Shown piece after piece: positions 44,606-53,336 of a stretch of 64,000 nucleotides of DNA. Below the pieces are notes generated by a model. The model saw only the letters and a program-made list of their open reading frames with translations, did not search any database and was not told the origin of the DNA. The stretch is from Lactiplantibacillus modestisalitolerans (lineage in GTDB: Bacteria; Bacillota; Bacilli; Lactobacillales; Lactobacillaceae). Within the stretch, counting starts at the first letter, position 1. The number at the start of each line of letters is the position of its first letter. The position numbers and the translations under genes were made by a program. The stretch spans positions 124,001 to 188,000 of the forward strand of contig NZ_BJEA01000003.1 of the NCBI RefSeq assembly GCF_005405425.1. Direction: 5' to 3'.

Positions 44606-44990
44606 GGTTCTATGATAGATGGTGTTAATCTGCTAAGAAGAGCGCTATTTGAATGTTAATTAAATTCGCTGTGGCTACCAAAATAAGCAAGAGCATATTA
44701 ACTTTAATTAAGTAACCGTTTTGCGGAATCAGTTTCATTAATTGGGATTTGCTAAAGTAAGTTGTGGAACTTTGTATCAAGTCCAGTCTAGCTAGTAGTG
44801 GGTGTAACCATGGCTCAACTGCGAAATTATTCTTAGTCGGAAGTGGGTTGCTTCCGGCTTAGAATAAGGCTCGAATTTGAGATTGCTCAGCGGTTTTCTG
44901 AGTGAGCTCAAATCGATGCCCGCAGTGTTCCAGCCAACCGGTTACACCCGTTACTGGCGGCAATCCCAACACCAATTGGTACAGCACCCA
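44606..44990 (+). repeat. Large structured intergenic repeat, copy A
   Basis: About 385 bp. The right ~200 bp is roughly nine-tenths identical to copy B (56773-57144); the left half is much more diverged. The outer arms at 44791-44809 (GCTAGTAGTGGGTGTAACC) and 44940-44958 (GGTTACACCCGTTACTGGC) pair along all 19 positions if G-U is allowed. Inside lie two hairpins: TTCTTAGTCGGAAG / CTTCCGGCTTAGAA, and a long stem around 44873-44913. No ORF is supported. It lies between converging genes (ABC ATPase + and the membrane protein at 45007 -). Confidence 0.85.
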
Positions 44991-45006
44991 TTTTTAGCGC
45001 GTTTGC

Positions 45007-46083
45007 TTAGTAGAAGTAATAGTAAGACGCAACCGCTGCAAGCCAACCGAGAATCCAAAGTAACCCCACGCTAAAGCGGGCACAGTTAGCATGGTACTGG
45101 TAGCGCTTGAACTGGGCCTCGTCCGAGATGGTCAAAGGAAGTTGTTCAAGGTGCGGTAGCTGTTGTAGGGCTTGGTAACGCCGGGTAGGCCAGCTACGCG
45201 CAATCAGTGCAACTAGGATGAGGGCAATCAGCGCGTCAATCGCGGCGGGAATGACGGCCGAATAGTCCACGCTAAAGGCTGGGGCCCAGAGGTTGCGGTA
45301 AACGACCCAGAAAGCGGCCAGTCCGAAGGCTAGGGCCACGAGCCGGCTAGCGTAAACCAGCCGTAACGGTTGCTTTAAAGCGGGAACTTGTTGCCGAAGG
45401 GCGCGGTCCGCTTGGTAGCCGACCGTACCCCGGTGCGCCTTGGTTGCGGTTAACCAGCGATTGGCAAGTAAGTACGGAATTTGAATGAGAGCCGTACAAA
45501 GCGCAATCGTCGGAATTGCCAATGCCGTTGTCAGTAGTAAGTATTCAAGTACCAGGGCCGGGATCGTACTAATGGAAACGGCCCGGGCAATCCAAATAAT
45601 TAGAATGGCTAGTGCTAGGGCGAGGCTACTGAGGACCTGGTGCCACCGGTAGCGTTTCAAGGTCTTGTTTTCCGCGAGGGTCCAAGCAGAATGATTAGGA
45701 GCGGCTTGTAATTGCCGGTAAACGTAGCCTGGGTAGACCAGAGCGGCCACCTGAATCAGGGGGAGCCCGATCAGTAGCAGGATAACGCTCGTTAAAGCGG
45801 CGCCGGTTGGAAAAATCAGCAGGGCCAATTTGGTTTCAACGATGATGCCACTAATGATCAGGAGCACCGCACCGAGAAGCCAACTACCGCCACTTAAGCC
45901 GGCGACCCAGCGATCCCGTGGTCGGGTTAAAGTCGTCCGCACAACGCGGTGCGCAAACGCATACTGAGCGCGTAGCCCCAGCGGTTGGGCGGGTTGAATG
46001 TACGGATGGTGCCAATTTTGCCACTGCATCCAAATGATGAAGGCGGCTAAGAGAATCAGTAATAGAATAACGGTAAGTAACAT
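45007..46083 (-). CDS. Polytopic membrane protein of unknown function
   Basis: A 358-aa protein with about eight or nine hydrophobic segments: one at the extreme N-terminus, pairs near residues 65-120, 150-215 and 245-295, and one at the C-terminus ending SYYYFY. Arg/Gln-rich loops connect them. I recognise no transporter or enzyme motif. It is monocistronic on the minus strand; the 3' end abuts repeat copy A. Confidence 0.7.
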   Translation of the reverse strand: MLLTVILLLILLAAFIIWMQWQNWHHPYIQPAQPLGLRAQYAFAHRVVRTTLTRPRDRWVAGLSGGSWLLGAVLLIISGIIVETKLALLIFPTGAALTSVILLLIGLPLIQVAALVYPGYVYRQLQAAPNHSAWTLAENKTLKRYRWHQVLSSLALALAILIIWIARAVSISTIPALVLEYLLLTTALAIPTIALCTALIQIPYLLANRWLTATKAHRGTVGYQADRALRQQVPALKQPLRLVYASRLVALAFGLAAFWVVYRNLWAPAFSVDYSAVIPAAIDALIALILVALIARSWPTRRYQALQQLPHLEQLPLTISDEAQFKRYQYHANCARFSVGLLWILGWLAAVASYYYFY

Positions 46084-46285
46084 TGCAATAAGTCCTTTAA
46101 TTAAATATAGTCGTGCATCACTAACTAGTGTAGGCCGAAGTTGTGGTTAAAATGTGACGGTTTCTTAAAATTTGGCACTTTTTTAAAGAACTGGGGTAAG
46201 TTGAACATAATCAACCGAGCTCCGATGCCGTCAACCGGGTGCGGTATGCTAAAATAGGATTAGACTAAGTCTTGGAGGCGTAGCA

Positions 46286-47395
46286 ATGCGAAAACAAGTA
46301 ACGATTATTGGGAGTGGGATTGTCGGTGCCGTAACGGCGTACTATTTAAGTGCGGATCCGACGTTAACGGTCACCATGTACGACGACGGGATTGGTCAGG
46401 CGACTAAAAACGCGGCGGGAATCATCTCACCGTGGTTGTCGAAACGCCGTAATCAGCGCTGGTACCGCCTAGCTAAGGCGGGGGCGGCCCTGTACCCGCA
46501 AATTGTCGCGGATACGCAGCTGGGCGTTTCGGTGTACCAGCAATGTGGGACCATCGTAACGCGGCGAACGGCGGCTGACGTGGAAGCATTGTACCAACTA
46601 GCGCAGGAACGGCGGCAAGCGGCGCCCCAAATTGGGACGATCACGAAGTTGTCCGCGCAGGCGGTGCAGGACCGGATTCCGTTACTAACCACGGCCGACC
46701 CCGGCATCTTTATTAGTGGTGGGGCCCGCGTTGATGGTGAGCGGTTTGCCCACCACCTGTTAAAATACGCCGAGAAACGCAACCTCGTTCGGCATAAGGG
46801 AAAGGTCCGCTTAGGTGATCAGGGGCAGTTGTTGACGCCAAACGGGCAGCAGCAGTACGATACGTTAATTTTAGCGGTCGGAGCCTGGTTAAAGCCACTC
46901 CTGTTGCCGATGAAGTTAGTCGCGGATGTTCGCCCCCAAAAGGGCCAACTGATTGAATTTGACCTCCCCCAGTCCTGGAGCGATGATGTGCCCGTCTTGA
47001 TGCCGGAGGGGGAGCGGGACTTTATTCCATTTACCCGCAGTAAGTTAGTGGTGGGCGCGACCCATGAAAATGATCAGGGATACGACTTGCAAGTTTCGTC
47101 GCTGGTTGAAAAGGATTTGTTTGCGAGTGCGTCCCAACTAGATCGTGACTTACAGTACTCGCAGATTAGTCGCGTTAAGGTTGGTACGCGGGCCTATACG
47201 CGTGACTTTGCGCCGTTCTTTGGTCCCCTACCAGACAATCCGCATATTTTAGTGGCGAGTGGGTTAGGTTCGTCCGGATTAACAACCGGGCCAATGATCG
47301 GAAAACTGCTAGCTGATTACGTTCAAACGGGGCAGCAAACCGACTGGGATCAATACCAGTTACCGATTGAAACGTATTTACAACCGGGTGATTAA
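46286..47395 (+). CDS. FAD-dependent oxidoreductase, DadA/glycine-oxidase type
   Basis: A 369-aa protein. N-terminal Rossmann motif ITIIGSGIVGAVTAYYL (about 4-20) and AAGIISPWLSKRRNQRWYRL are typical of the DAO family; the C-terminal GLGSSGLTTGPMIGKLLADY closes the FAD site. It probably oxidises a small amine or D-amino acid; the substrate is not predictable. TTGGAGGCG precedes the ATG, and TATGCTAAAAT (about 46246-46256) is an extended -10 box. The stop overlaps the convergent RNase HI gene by 4 nt. Confidence 0.85.
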   Translation: MRKQVTIIGSGIVGAVTAYYLSADPTLTVTMYDDGIGQATKNAAGIISPWLSKRRNQRWYRLAKAGAALYPQIVADTQLGVSVYQQCGTIVTRRTAADVEALYQLAQERRQAAPQIGTITKLSAQAVQDRIPLLTTADPGIFISGGARVDGERFAHHLLKYAEKRNLVRHKGKVRLGDQGQLLTPNGQQQYDTLILAVGAWLKPLLLPMKLVADVRPQKGQLIEFDLPQSWSDDVPVLMPEGERDFIPFTRSKLVVGATHENDQGYDLQVSSLVEKDLFASASQLDRDLQYSQISRVKVGTRAYTRDFAPFFGPLPDNPHILVASGLGSSGLTTGPMIGKLLADYVQTGQQTDWDQYQLPIETYLQPGD

Positions 47396-47775
47396 TTTTG
47401 GTGAAGGGCCTGTTGGGCTAACTGGTGGGCGCCGCGATTGGCGCTCTCGGCGATCCATTGCGTGACGACTAATTGGCATTGGTCCTGCAAGTTGAGCAGG
47501 GTTGCCAGCTCGACCGCGTAGTGTTTACTATAAGCTTTATCGACACTTTCAGCGACAATCTGGCTATCGGTATAAAAGAAGACCGTTTGGTTCGGACCAT
47601 AAGTATCAATTAAGATTTTAAACCCCGCAATTGCCGCCAGAAATTCTGCGGTATGATTATCGGTGGCGGGTAGTGCTTGCTTGTAGGGGGACTGGTGCCC
47701 CGCGTTAATCAGCAGCATTCCCGCCGCACAACGACCACTTTTAGGGGCCAGTGCGGCGTCAGTATAAAGTTGCAT
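47392..47775 (-). CDS. rnhA: Ribonuclease HI family protein with His at the fourth catalytic position
   Basis: A 127-aa RNase H fold protein. The carboxylates Asp6 (YTDAAL), Glu44 (HTAEFLAAI) and Asp70 (FYTDSQIV) are present. The usual fourth Asp of the NxxADxLA segment is His117 here (NRGAHQLA). From memory, the equivalent D134H change in E. coli RNase HI keeps activity, so loss of function should not be assumed. The role would be RNA removal from RNA:DNA hybrids. The minus-strand ATG at 47775 is weakly preceded by AGGGAGT. Confidence 0.82.
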   Translation of the reverse strand: MQLYTDAALAPKSGRCAAGMLLINAGHQSPYKQALPATDNHTAEFLAAIAGFKILIDTYGPNQTVFFYTDSQIVAESVDKAYSKHYAVELATLLNLQDQCQLVVTQWIAESANRGAHQLAQQALHQN

Positions 47776-47811
47776 TGTGGTTCACTCCCTAAGATGAAAG
47801 GATTTTTTATC

Positions 47812-48201
47812 GTGAATAATGAGAAGTACACGTTTAAGTATCAACCAAATTGGACGTCAAGTCTAATCGTTTGGTCCTGGACCATCCTCGTGGGCGCGCT
47901 GGGCGTCATTTTATGGCTAGAAATAATGAAATTTAAGTGGCTATTTGTGCTGATTGCGCTCCTCTTTTTTGGCCTGGTCGGGTTACAAATTGGGTTACGC
48001 CGCGTCTCCGTTGACCGTAATTTAATGATTTTTAGTACGGTCCTGAATCATGCTTGGCTCGTGATTCCGCGGGACCAGTTGGAATTAATTGCGCCGAGCC
48101 GCGGGGGCCTTCAAGTTCAAATCGATGGCAACACCTATCACTTTCTAATGCGAAGAAAGGACCGCGACGCCCTGATTAAACGGGTCCAAGTTGATGAATA
48201 A
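47812..48201 (+). CDS. EbsA-like small membrane protein
   Basis: A 129-aa protein with two adjacent membrane helices (about residues 17-60) and a PH-like cytoplasmic C-terminus (RRVSVDRNLMIFSTVLNH). Size, topology and the neighbouring RNase HI gene fit the EbsA family described in enterococci and lactobacilli, whose function is unclear. The GTG at 47812 is 9 nt after AAAGGA; the ATG at 47794 lacks a ribosome site. Confidence 0.55.
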   Translation: MNNEKYTFKYQPNWTSSLIVWSWTILVGALGVILWLEIMKFKWLFVLIALLFFGLVGLQIGLRRVSVDRNLMIFSTVLNHAWLVIPRDQLELIAPSRGGLQVQIDGNTYHFLMRRKDRDALIKRVQVDE

Positions 48202-48296
48202 CCGAACAAAATAAATTAAAAGACGAATTAATGTTCATATTTGCTTCAAAATCAGTATAATGGAACTAAGCAAATTGAAAAAGGAGCGTTCTGATA

Positions 48297-49952
48297 GTGA
48301 AAGATATTGAAATCGCACAAGCGGTGACGCCACAACCGATTACGGAGATTGCGGCTAAAGCCGGTTTAACGAGTGATCAAATCGATCAGTATGGTAGTGC
48401 TAAGGCCAAAGTTAAGTTACCACTACCGGTTAAGGATACGAAGCGCAAGTTGATTTTGGTGACGTCGATTAACCCAACGCCGGCGGGCGAGGGTAAGTCG
48501 ACGGTCACAATCGGGTTAGGCGACGCCCTGACTAAGATTGGTGAGTCCACGATCATTGCGTTGCGCGAGCCGTCCCTGGGTCCCGTAATGGGGATGAAGG
48601 GTGGCGCCACGGGTGGTGGTTACTCGCAAGTGATTCCGATGGAAGACATCAACCTACACTTTACGGGTGATATGCACGCCTTGACTGCGGCCAATAATAC
48701 GTTGGCGGCCTTGATCGATAATCATATTCAACAGGGCAACGAGCTGGGAATTGATCAACGGCGGATTCAATGGAAGCGTGCGCTGGACATTAATGACCGG
48801 GCGCTGCGTCATACCATGATTGGTTTGGGCGGCCCAACGTCGGGCGTTCCGCGCGAAGACGGGTTTGATATTACCGTTGCGAGTGAATTAATGGCCATTC
48901 TCTGTTTGTCGGAAAACATTGCGGATTTAAAGCGGCGCATCAACCGAATCGTGATTGGATACACGCATGACCGCCAACCCGTGACGGTGGCCGATTTAAA
49001 GGTTGGCGGCGCGATTGCCCTGCTACTAAAGGACGCGCTGCGGCCGAACTTAGTGCAGACGCTGGCCCACACACCCGCCTTCGTTCACGGTGGTCCGTTT
49101 GCGAACATTGCACACGGCTGTAACAGTGTACTGGCGACGCAGGCCGGGTTAAACTTAGCCGACTACACGGTGACGGAAGCGGGCTTCGGGGCCGACCTCG
49201 GTGGCGAAAAGTTTATGGATATTAACGTGCCTGCCGTGGGTCAGGCGCCGAATGCCGTGGTGATTGTCGCGACGATTCGGGCATTAAAGATGCACGGTGG
49301 GGTCGCCCTAGCCGATTTAAATGCGGAAAACGTAGCAGCATTGCAGGCTGGTGCGGCCAACCTCGGGCACCACGTGCGGGCGATGCAGCGTTATGGCGTT
49401 CCGGTCGTAGTTGCCATTAACCAGTTTACGGCTGACACGCCGGCCGAGATTCAAGCGGTTAAGGATTACTGTGCGGACCTCGGAGTGGAAGCCGTTTTGG
49501 CGGATGTTTGGGGTCAAGGTGGGGCTGGCGCGACCGACTTAGCGCGGGCCGTGGTTAAATTATGTGACCAACCGAGTGATTTTACCCCCTTATCGCCAGC
49601 GGATGCGCCGCTGGAGGATAAGATTCAAGCCATCGTTGAGAAAACTTACGGGGGCGCCAAGGTCGCCTATTCGGCTAAGGCTAAGCGGCAGTTACGAACG
49701 TTTGCTAAGCGGGGTTGGGATCAGTTGCCCGTCTGCATGGCTAAAACCCAGTATTCGCTTAGTGATAACCCGAAACTGTTAGGGGCGCCAAGTGGTTTTA
49801 CAATTAACGTGCGCGAGTTTGTGCCGAAGCTAGGGGCGGGCTTTATCGTCGCCTTAACCGGCAACGTCTTAACGATGCCGGGGCTACCAAAGCATCCGGC
49901 TGCACTTGACATGGATATTAGTGATGATGGTAAGATTTCGGGTCTGTTCTAA
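48297..49952 (+). CDS. fhs: Formate-tetrahydrofolate ligase
   Basis: A 551-aa enzyme making 10-formyl-THF from formate, THF and ATP for purine and initiator tRNA formylation. It has the P-loop [37 protein letters not shown] and the C-terminal GFTINVREF block. The GTG at 48297 follows AAGGAG. A TATAAT box lies at 48255-48260, and its terminator is at 50039. Confidence 0.96.
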   Translation: MKDIEIAQAVTPQPITEIAAKAGLTSDQIDQYGSAKAKVKLPLPVKDTKRKLILVTSINPTPAGEGKSTVTIGLGDALTKIGESTIIALREPSLGPVMGMKGGATGGGYSQVIPMEDINLHFTGDMHALTAANNTLAALIDNHIQQGNELGIDQRRIQWKRALDINDRALRHTMIGLGGPTSGVPREDGFDITVASELMAILCLSENIADLKRRINRIVIGYTHDRQPVTVADLKVGGAIALLLKDALRPNLVQTLAHTPAFVHGGPFANIAHGCNSVLATQAGLNLADYTVTEAGFGADLGGEKFMDINVPAVGQAPNAVVIVATIRALKMHGGVALADLNAENVAALQAGAANLGHHVRAMQRYGVPVVVAINQFTADTPAEIQAVKDYCADLGVEAVLADVWGQGGAGATDLARAVVKLCDQPSDFTPLSPADAPLEDKIQAIVEKTYGGAKVAYSAKAKRQLRTFAKRGWDQLPVCMAKTQYSLSDNPKLLGAPSGFTINVREFVPKLGAGFIVALTGNVLTMPGLPKHPAALDMDISDDGKISGLF

Positions 49953-50038
49953 ATGAAACGGTGCTTGCTTTGGGGGTTGCGCTATTGCCGACTTAGTAAC
50001 GGTGGTTAAGCGGGCCTGACAAACCAAGCAAATTTAAC

Positions 50039-50087
50039 AGCTACCGCCGGGTTGCACTTTGGTTGCGCTTGGCGGTAGCTTTTTATT
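50039..50087 (+). terminator. Terminator of fhs
   Basis: AGCTACCGCC and GGCGGTAGCT form a perfect 10-bp stem followed by TTTTATT. Confidence 0.88.
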
Positions 50088-50124
50088 GTGACCGGGGCGT
50101 TGTGCCCACAGAACGGGCTTCTTT

Positions 50125-50133
50125 TGGTATAAT
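50125..50133 (+). promoter_or_regulatory. Extended -10 promoter of lspA-rluD
   Basis: TGGTATAAT, 35 nt before the lspA ATG; no distinct -35 box. Confidence 0.45.
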
Positions 50134-50167
50134 TGAAAACAGCTTAGCGAAATGTGAGGACGAGTTT

Positions 50168-50614
50168 ATGTGGATCTATTGGGTATTAATGTTTGGCTTA
50201 GTCGTCATTGATCAGGCGATTAAAGTAGCCATTGTCAATCAAATTCCACTCGGAGCGACCGCTACGGTGGTGCCGGGATTATTATCATTAACAAATTTAC
50301 ATAATAATGGGGCTGCTTGGAGCATTTTGGAAGGTAAAATGGGCTTTTTTTACGTCATTTCGATTGTTGCTCTGGGCGTCATGGTTTACTTATTACGGCG
50401 CTTACGGGGCCACCGGCTATACGAGTACGGCATTATTTTAATGATTGCTGGGACGTTGGGCAATTTCATTGACCGGGTTCGGGTCGGCTACGTCGTTGAT
50501 ATGGTGCAACTAGATTTTATTAATTTTCCAATTTTTAACTTTGCCGACACTTGCTTAACGGTCGGCGTGCTTTTAATTTTGATTGGCGTCTTACGGGACG
50601 ATAGCTTTGATTAG
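50168..50614 (+). CDS. lspA: Lipoprotein signal peptidase (signal peptidase II)
   Basis: A 148-aa protein with four membrane helices and the aspartyl protease dyad: Asp102 in GNFIDRV and Asp127 in FNFADTCL; DQAIK and NNGAAWSIL are also conserved. It cleaves prolipoproteins after lipid addition. The ATG at 50168 follows GAGG; the frame extending to 50063 includes the promoter region and is rejected. lspA-rluD-pyrR order is as in Bacillus. Confidence 0.95.
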   Translation: MWIYWVLMFGLVVIDQAIKVAIVNQIPLGATATVVPGLLSLTNLHNNGAAWSILEGKMGFFYVISIVALGVMVYLLRRLRGHRLYEYGIILMIAGTLGNFIDRVRVGYVVDMVQLDFINFPIFNFADTCLTVGVLLILIGVLRDDSFD

Positions 50615-50631
50615 TGGAAGGGGCCGTTAGT

Positions 50632-51555
50632 TTGGCAGGAGAGACGGAAGCACAACAATTCACGATTACGACGGAGACGGGCCGGTTGGATAAGGTCGTG
50701 GCGAGTTTACAAACGGTCTATACACGTTCACAACTCGATCGCTTAATTAAAACTGAGCAGGTGACCGTCAATGGTCAGGTCGTTACCAGCAAATACAAAG
50801 TTCAAGCGGGTGATCAAGTAATGATTGCGGCCCAGACGCCACGGGCAATTGAGTTGGTCCCAGAAAAAATTCCGTTGGACATTGTGTACGAAGACGACGA
50901 CGTGCTGGTGGTCAATAAGCCCCAGGGGATGGTGGTTCACCCCGCACCGGGGCACCCGGACCATACCTTGGTGAACGCCTTACTGTACCACTGCCCCTTG
51001 TCAACGATCAACGGGGAACTGCGGCCCGGCATCGTTCACCGGATTGATAAGGATACGTCGGGCCTGTTAATGGTTGCCAAAAATGACGTGGCCCACCGGT
51101 CGTTAGCGGCCCAACTCAAAGCCAAGACCAACTTGCGTGAATACGTCGCCCTCGTGCACGGTGTTATTAAGGAAGAAACGGGGACCATCAACGCCCCCCT
51201 CGGACGTTCACCAAAGGACCGTAAGAAGCAGGCCGTTGTGGCCACCGGTCGCCCAGCCGTAACCCATTTTAAGGTCTTGAAGCGCTACCAGCATTACACG
51301 CTAATCAGCTGTCGCTTGGAAACGGGCCGCACGCACCAGATTCGGGTGCATTTGCAGTCGATTGGGCATCCGTTAGTTGGTGATCCGCTATACGGACCGA
51401 AGAAAACGATTCGTGGGAACGGGCAGTTTTTACACGCACGACTACTCGGGTTTAAACACCCGGTGACGGGGAAACAATTGACCTTTGAAGCGCCGTTGCC
51501 GCCAATTTTTGAGGCGCTTTTGCAGAAGCTTGACAAAACTGATTTGAATCATTAG
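50632..51555 (+). CDS. rluD: 23S rRNA pseudouridine synthase, RluD/RluC family
   Basis: A 307-aa protein with an N-terminal S4 RNA-binding domain (TGRLDKVVASLQTVYTRSQL) and the RsuA/RluD catalytic core HRIDKDTSGLLMVAK, with the catalytic Asp. The TTG at 50632 follows AAGGGG; a GTG overlapping the lspA stop at 50614 is an alternative. It corresponds to Bacillus YlyB. Confidence 0.9.
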   Translation: MAGETEAQQFTITTETGRLDKVVASLQTVYTRSQLDRLIKTEQVTVNGQVVTSKYKVQAGDQVMIAAQTPRAIELVPEKIPLDIVYEDDDVLVVNKPQGMVVHPAPGHPDHTLVNALLYHCPLSTINGELRPGIVHRIDKDTSGLLMVAKNDVAHRSLAAQLKAKTNLREYVALVHGVIKEETGTINAPLGRSPKDRKKQAVVATGRPAVTHFKVLKRYQHYTLISCRLETGRTHQIRVHLQSIGHPLVGDPLYGPKKTIRGNGQFLHARLLGFKHPVTGKQLTFEAPLPPIFEALLQKLDKTDLNH

Positions 51556-51662
51556 GCTAACAGTAATGAGCGCCCTTTAATTTGGCCCTGTGAGCCTGAA
51601 AGGCAAACTGTTAACAATAACTTACCTTGGCGGCCGTGACACTGATTGTCCGGCCGTTTTAA
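51556..51662 (+). promoter_or_regulatory. PyrR-type transcription attenuator
   Basis: Directly after rluD. TTTAATTTGGCCCTGTGAGC and the following CTGAAAGG (about 51576-51603) resemble the PyrR-binding loop consensus (UUUAA...UCCNGUGAGGCU..AAGG). The flanks TAACAGT (51558-51564) and ACTGTTA (51607-51613) pair to form the anti-antiterminator. A terminator follows at 51631-51662 (CGGCCG...CGGCCGTTTT). UMP-loaded PyrR would favour termination, so pyrR and the downstream car-like genes should fall when pyrimidines are plentiful. Confidence 0.75.
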
Positions 51663-52226
<564 letters not shown>

Positions 52227-52253
52227 TGATTAACAGAGTGAGAAGGGATCGCA

Positions 52254-53336
52254 ATGGCAGACCGCTATTTAATTCTTGAAGACGGTAGCGTTTATTTAGG
52301 CGAAGGCTTTGGGTCACCGGCCGTTTCTACTGGTGAGATCGTCTTCAACACGAGTATGACTGGCTATCAAGAAATTATTACGAATCAAATCTATCATAAT
52401 CAAATTATTGCATTTACCCAGCCGACGATTGGGAGTTACGGCATCAATCATGATAGTTACGAATCGATTTTACCCACCGTTAAGGGGGTTGTCGTACGGG
52501 ACGTGGCTAGTATCTCAACGAATCGGCAACGGCGTTGGTCCCTAGATCAGTACTTGAAGCAGCAAAACATTCCGGGGATCAGCCACATCGATACCCGCCA
52601 CCTGGCTAAACAGTTGCGGGCGAGTGGTCCGATGAAGGCTAGTATTGTGGACGTTGCGGATGCCCACGCTTTTGACCAGTTAGGTGCGACCGTGCTGACG
52701 AACCAACAAGTCGCGGCTGTCGCAACGCCCAAGCCGTTTCCCAATCCCGGAACTGGCTTGAACGTGGTCGTCGTGGACTTTGGTTTAAAACACGGTATTT
52801 TACGGGAGCTCAGTAAGCGCCGGTGCAACGTTACGGTCTTGCCGTACACGGCGACGACCGAGGAAATTATTAATTTGGATCCGGATGGCGTGGTCCTTTC
52901 GACCGGCCCCGGCAAGCCGCAAGATTTACCAGCGAGTGTTTTAACGATGATTCAAAATATTCAGAATCGGATTCCATTGTTTGCGATTGGCTTGGGGCAT
53001 GAACTGTTCGCCATGGCGAACGGGGCTCAAATTATGAAATTGGCGCCGGAACACCACGGTGCGAATCACCCGATTCGGGAAGTGATTACCAATCAGATTA
53101 TCTATGCTTCTCAGGGCCAGGGGTTTGTGGTCGATCCGGATACGGTGGATCGCGATAAGTTGATCACGACCTTTGTGGATCTGATTGATGGGACGATTCA
53201 AGGGTTGCGTTTCCGCGACTTTCCCGCCTTCTCCGTTCAATTTTTCCCGGACGGCGCCCCCGGTCCAATCGAAGCGCGCGACGTGTTCGATGAATTCGTG
53301 GAATCAATGCAACAGGCAAGGGGGCCAGTCTGGTGA
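52254..53336 (+). CDS. CarA-like protein without the glutaminase catalytic triad
   Basis: A 360-aa protein, full length and colinear with the carbamoyl-phosphate synthase small subunit (SVYLGEGFGSPAVSTGEIVF; TGYQEIITNQIY; DFGLKHGILREL). The class I amidotransferase residues are lost: the nucleophile motif GICLGHQ reads AIGLGHE (Gly246 for Cys), and the FHPEASPGP motif reads FFPDGAPGP (Phe331 for His, Asp333 for Glu). SQNHG reads SQGQG (Gln289). It therefore should not hydrolyse glutamine. The frame is intact, with a good ribosome site (GAAGGGA), and it overlaps carB-like by 4 nt. It is probably a pseudoenzyme or structural/sensory partner. Confidence 0.88.
   Translation: MADRYLILEDGSVYLGEGFGSPAVSTGEIVFNTSMTGYQEIITNQIYHNQIIAFTQPTIGSYGINHDSYESILPTVKGVVVRDVASISTNRQRRWSLDQYLKQQNIPGISHIDTRHLAKQLRASGPMKASIVDVADAHAFDQLGATVLTNQQVAAVATPKPFPNPGTGLNVVVVDFGLKHGILRELSKRRCNVTVLPYTATTEEIINLDPDGVVLSTGPGKPQDLPASVLTMIQNIQNRIPLFAIGLGHELFAMANGAQIMKLAPEHHGANHPIREVITNQIIYASQGQGFVVDPDTVDRDKLITTFVDLIDGTIQGLRFRDFPAFSVQFFPDGAPGPIEARDVFDEFVESMQQARGPVW

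Noticed and set aside
49953-50009. 18-aa ORF directly after fhs
   Set aside because: It has no ribosome binding site and an arbitrary composition; it most likely arises by chance.
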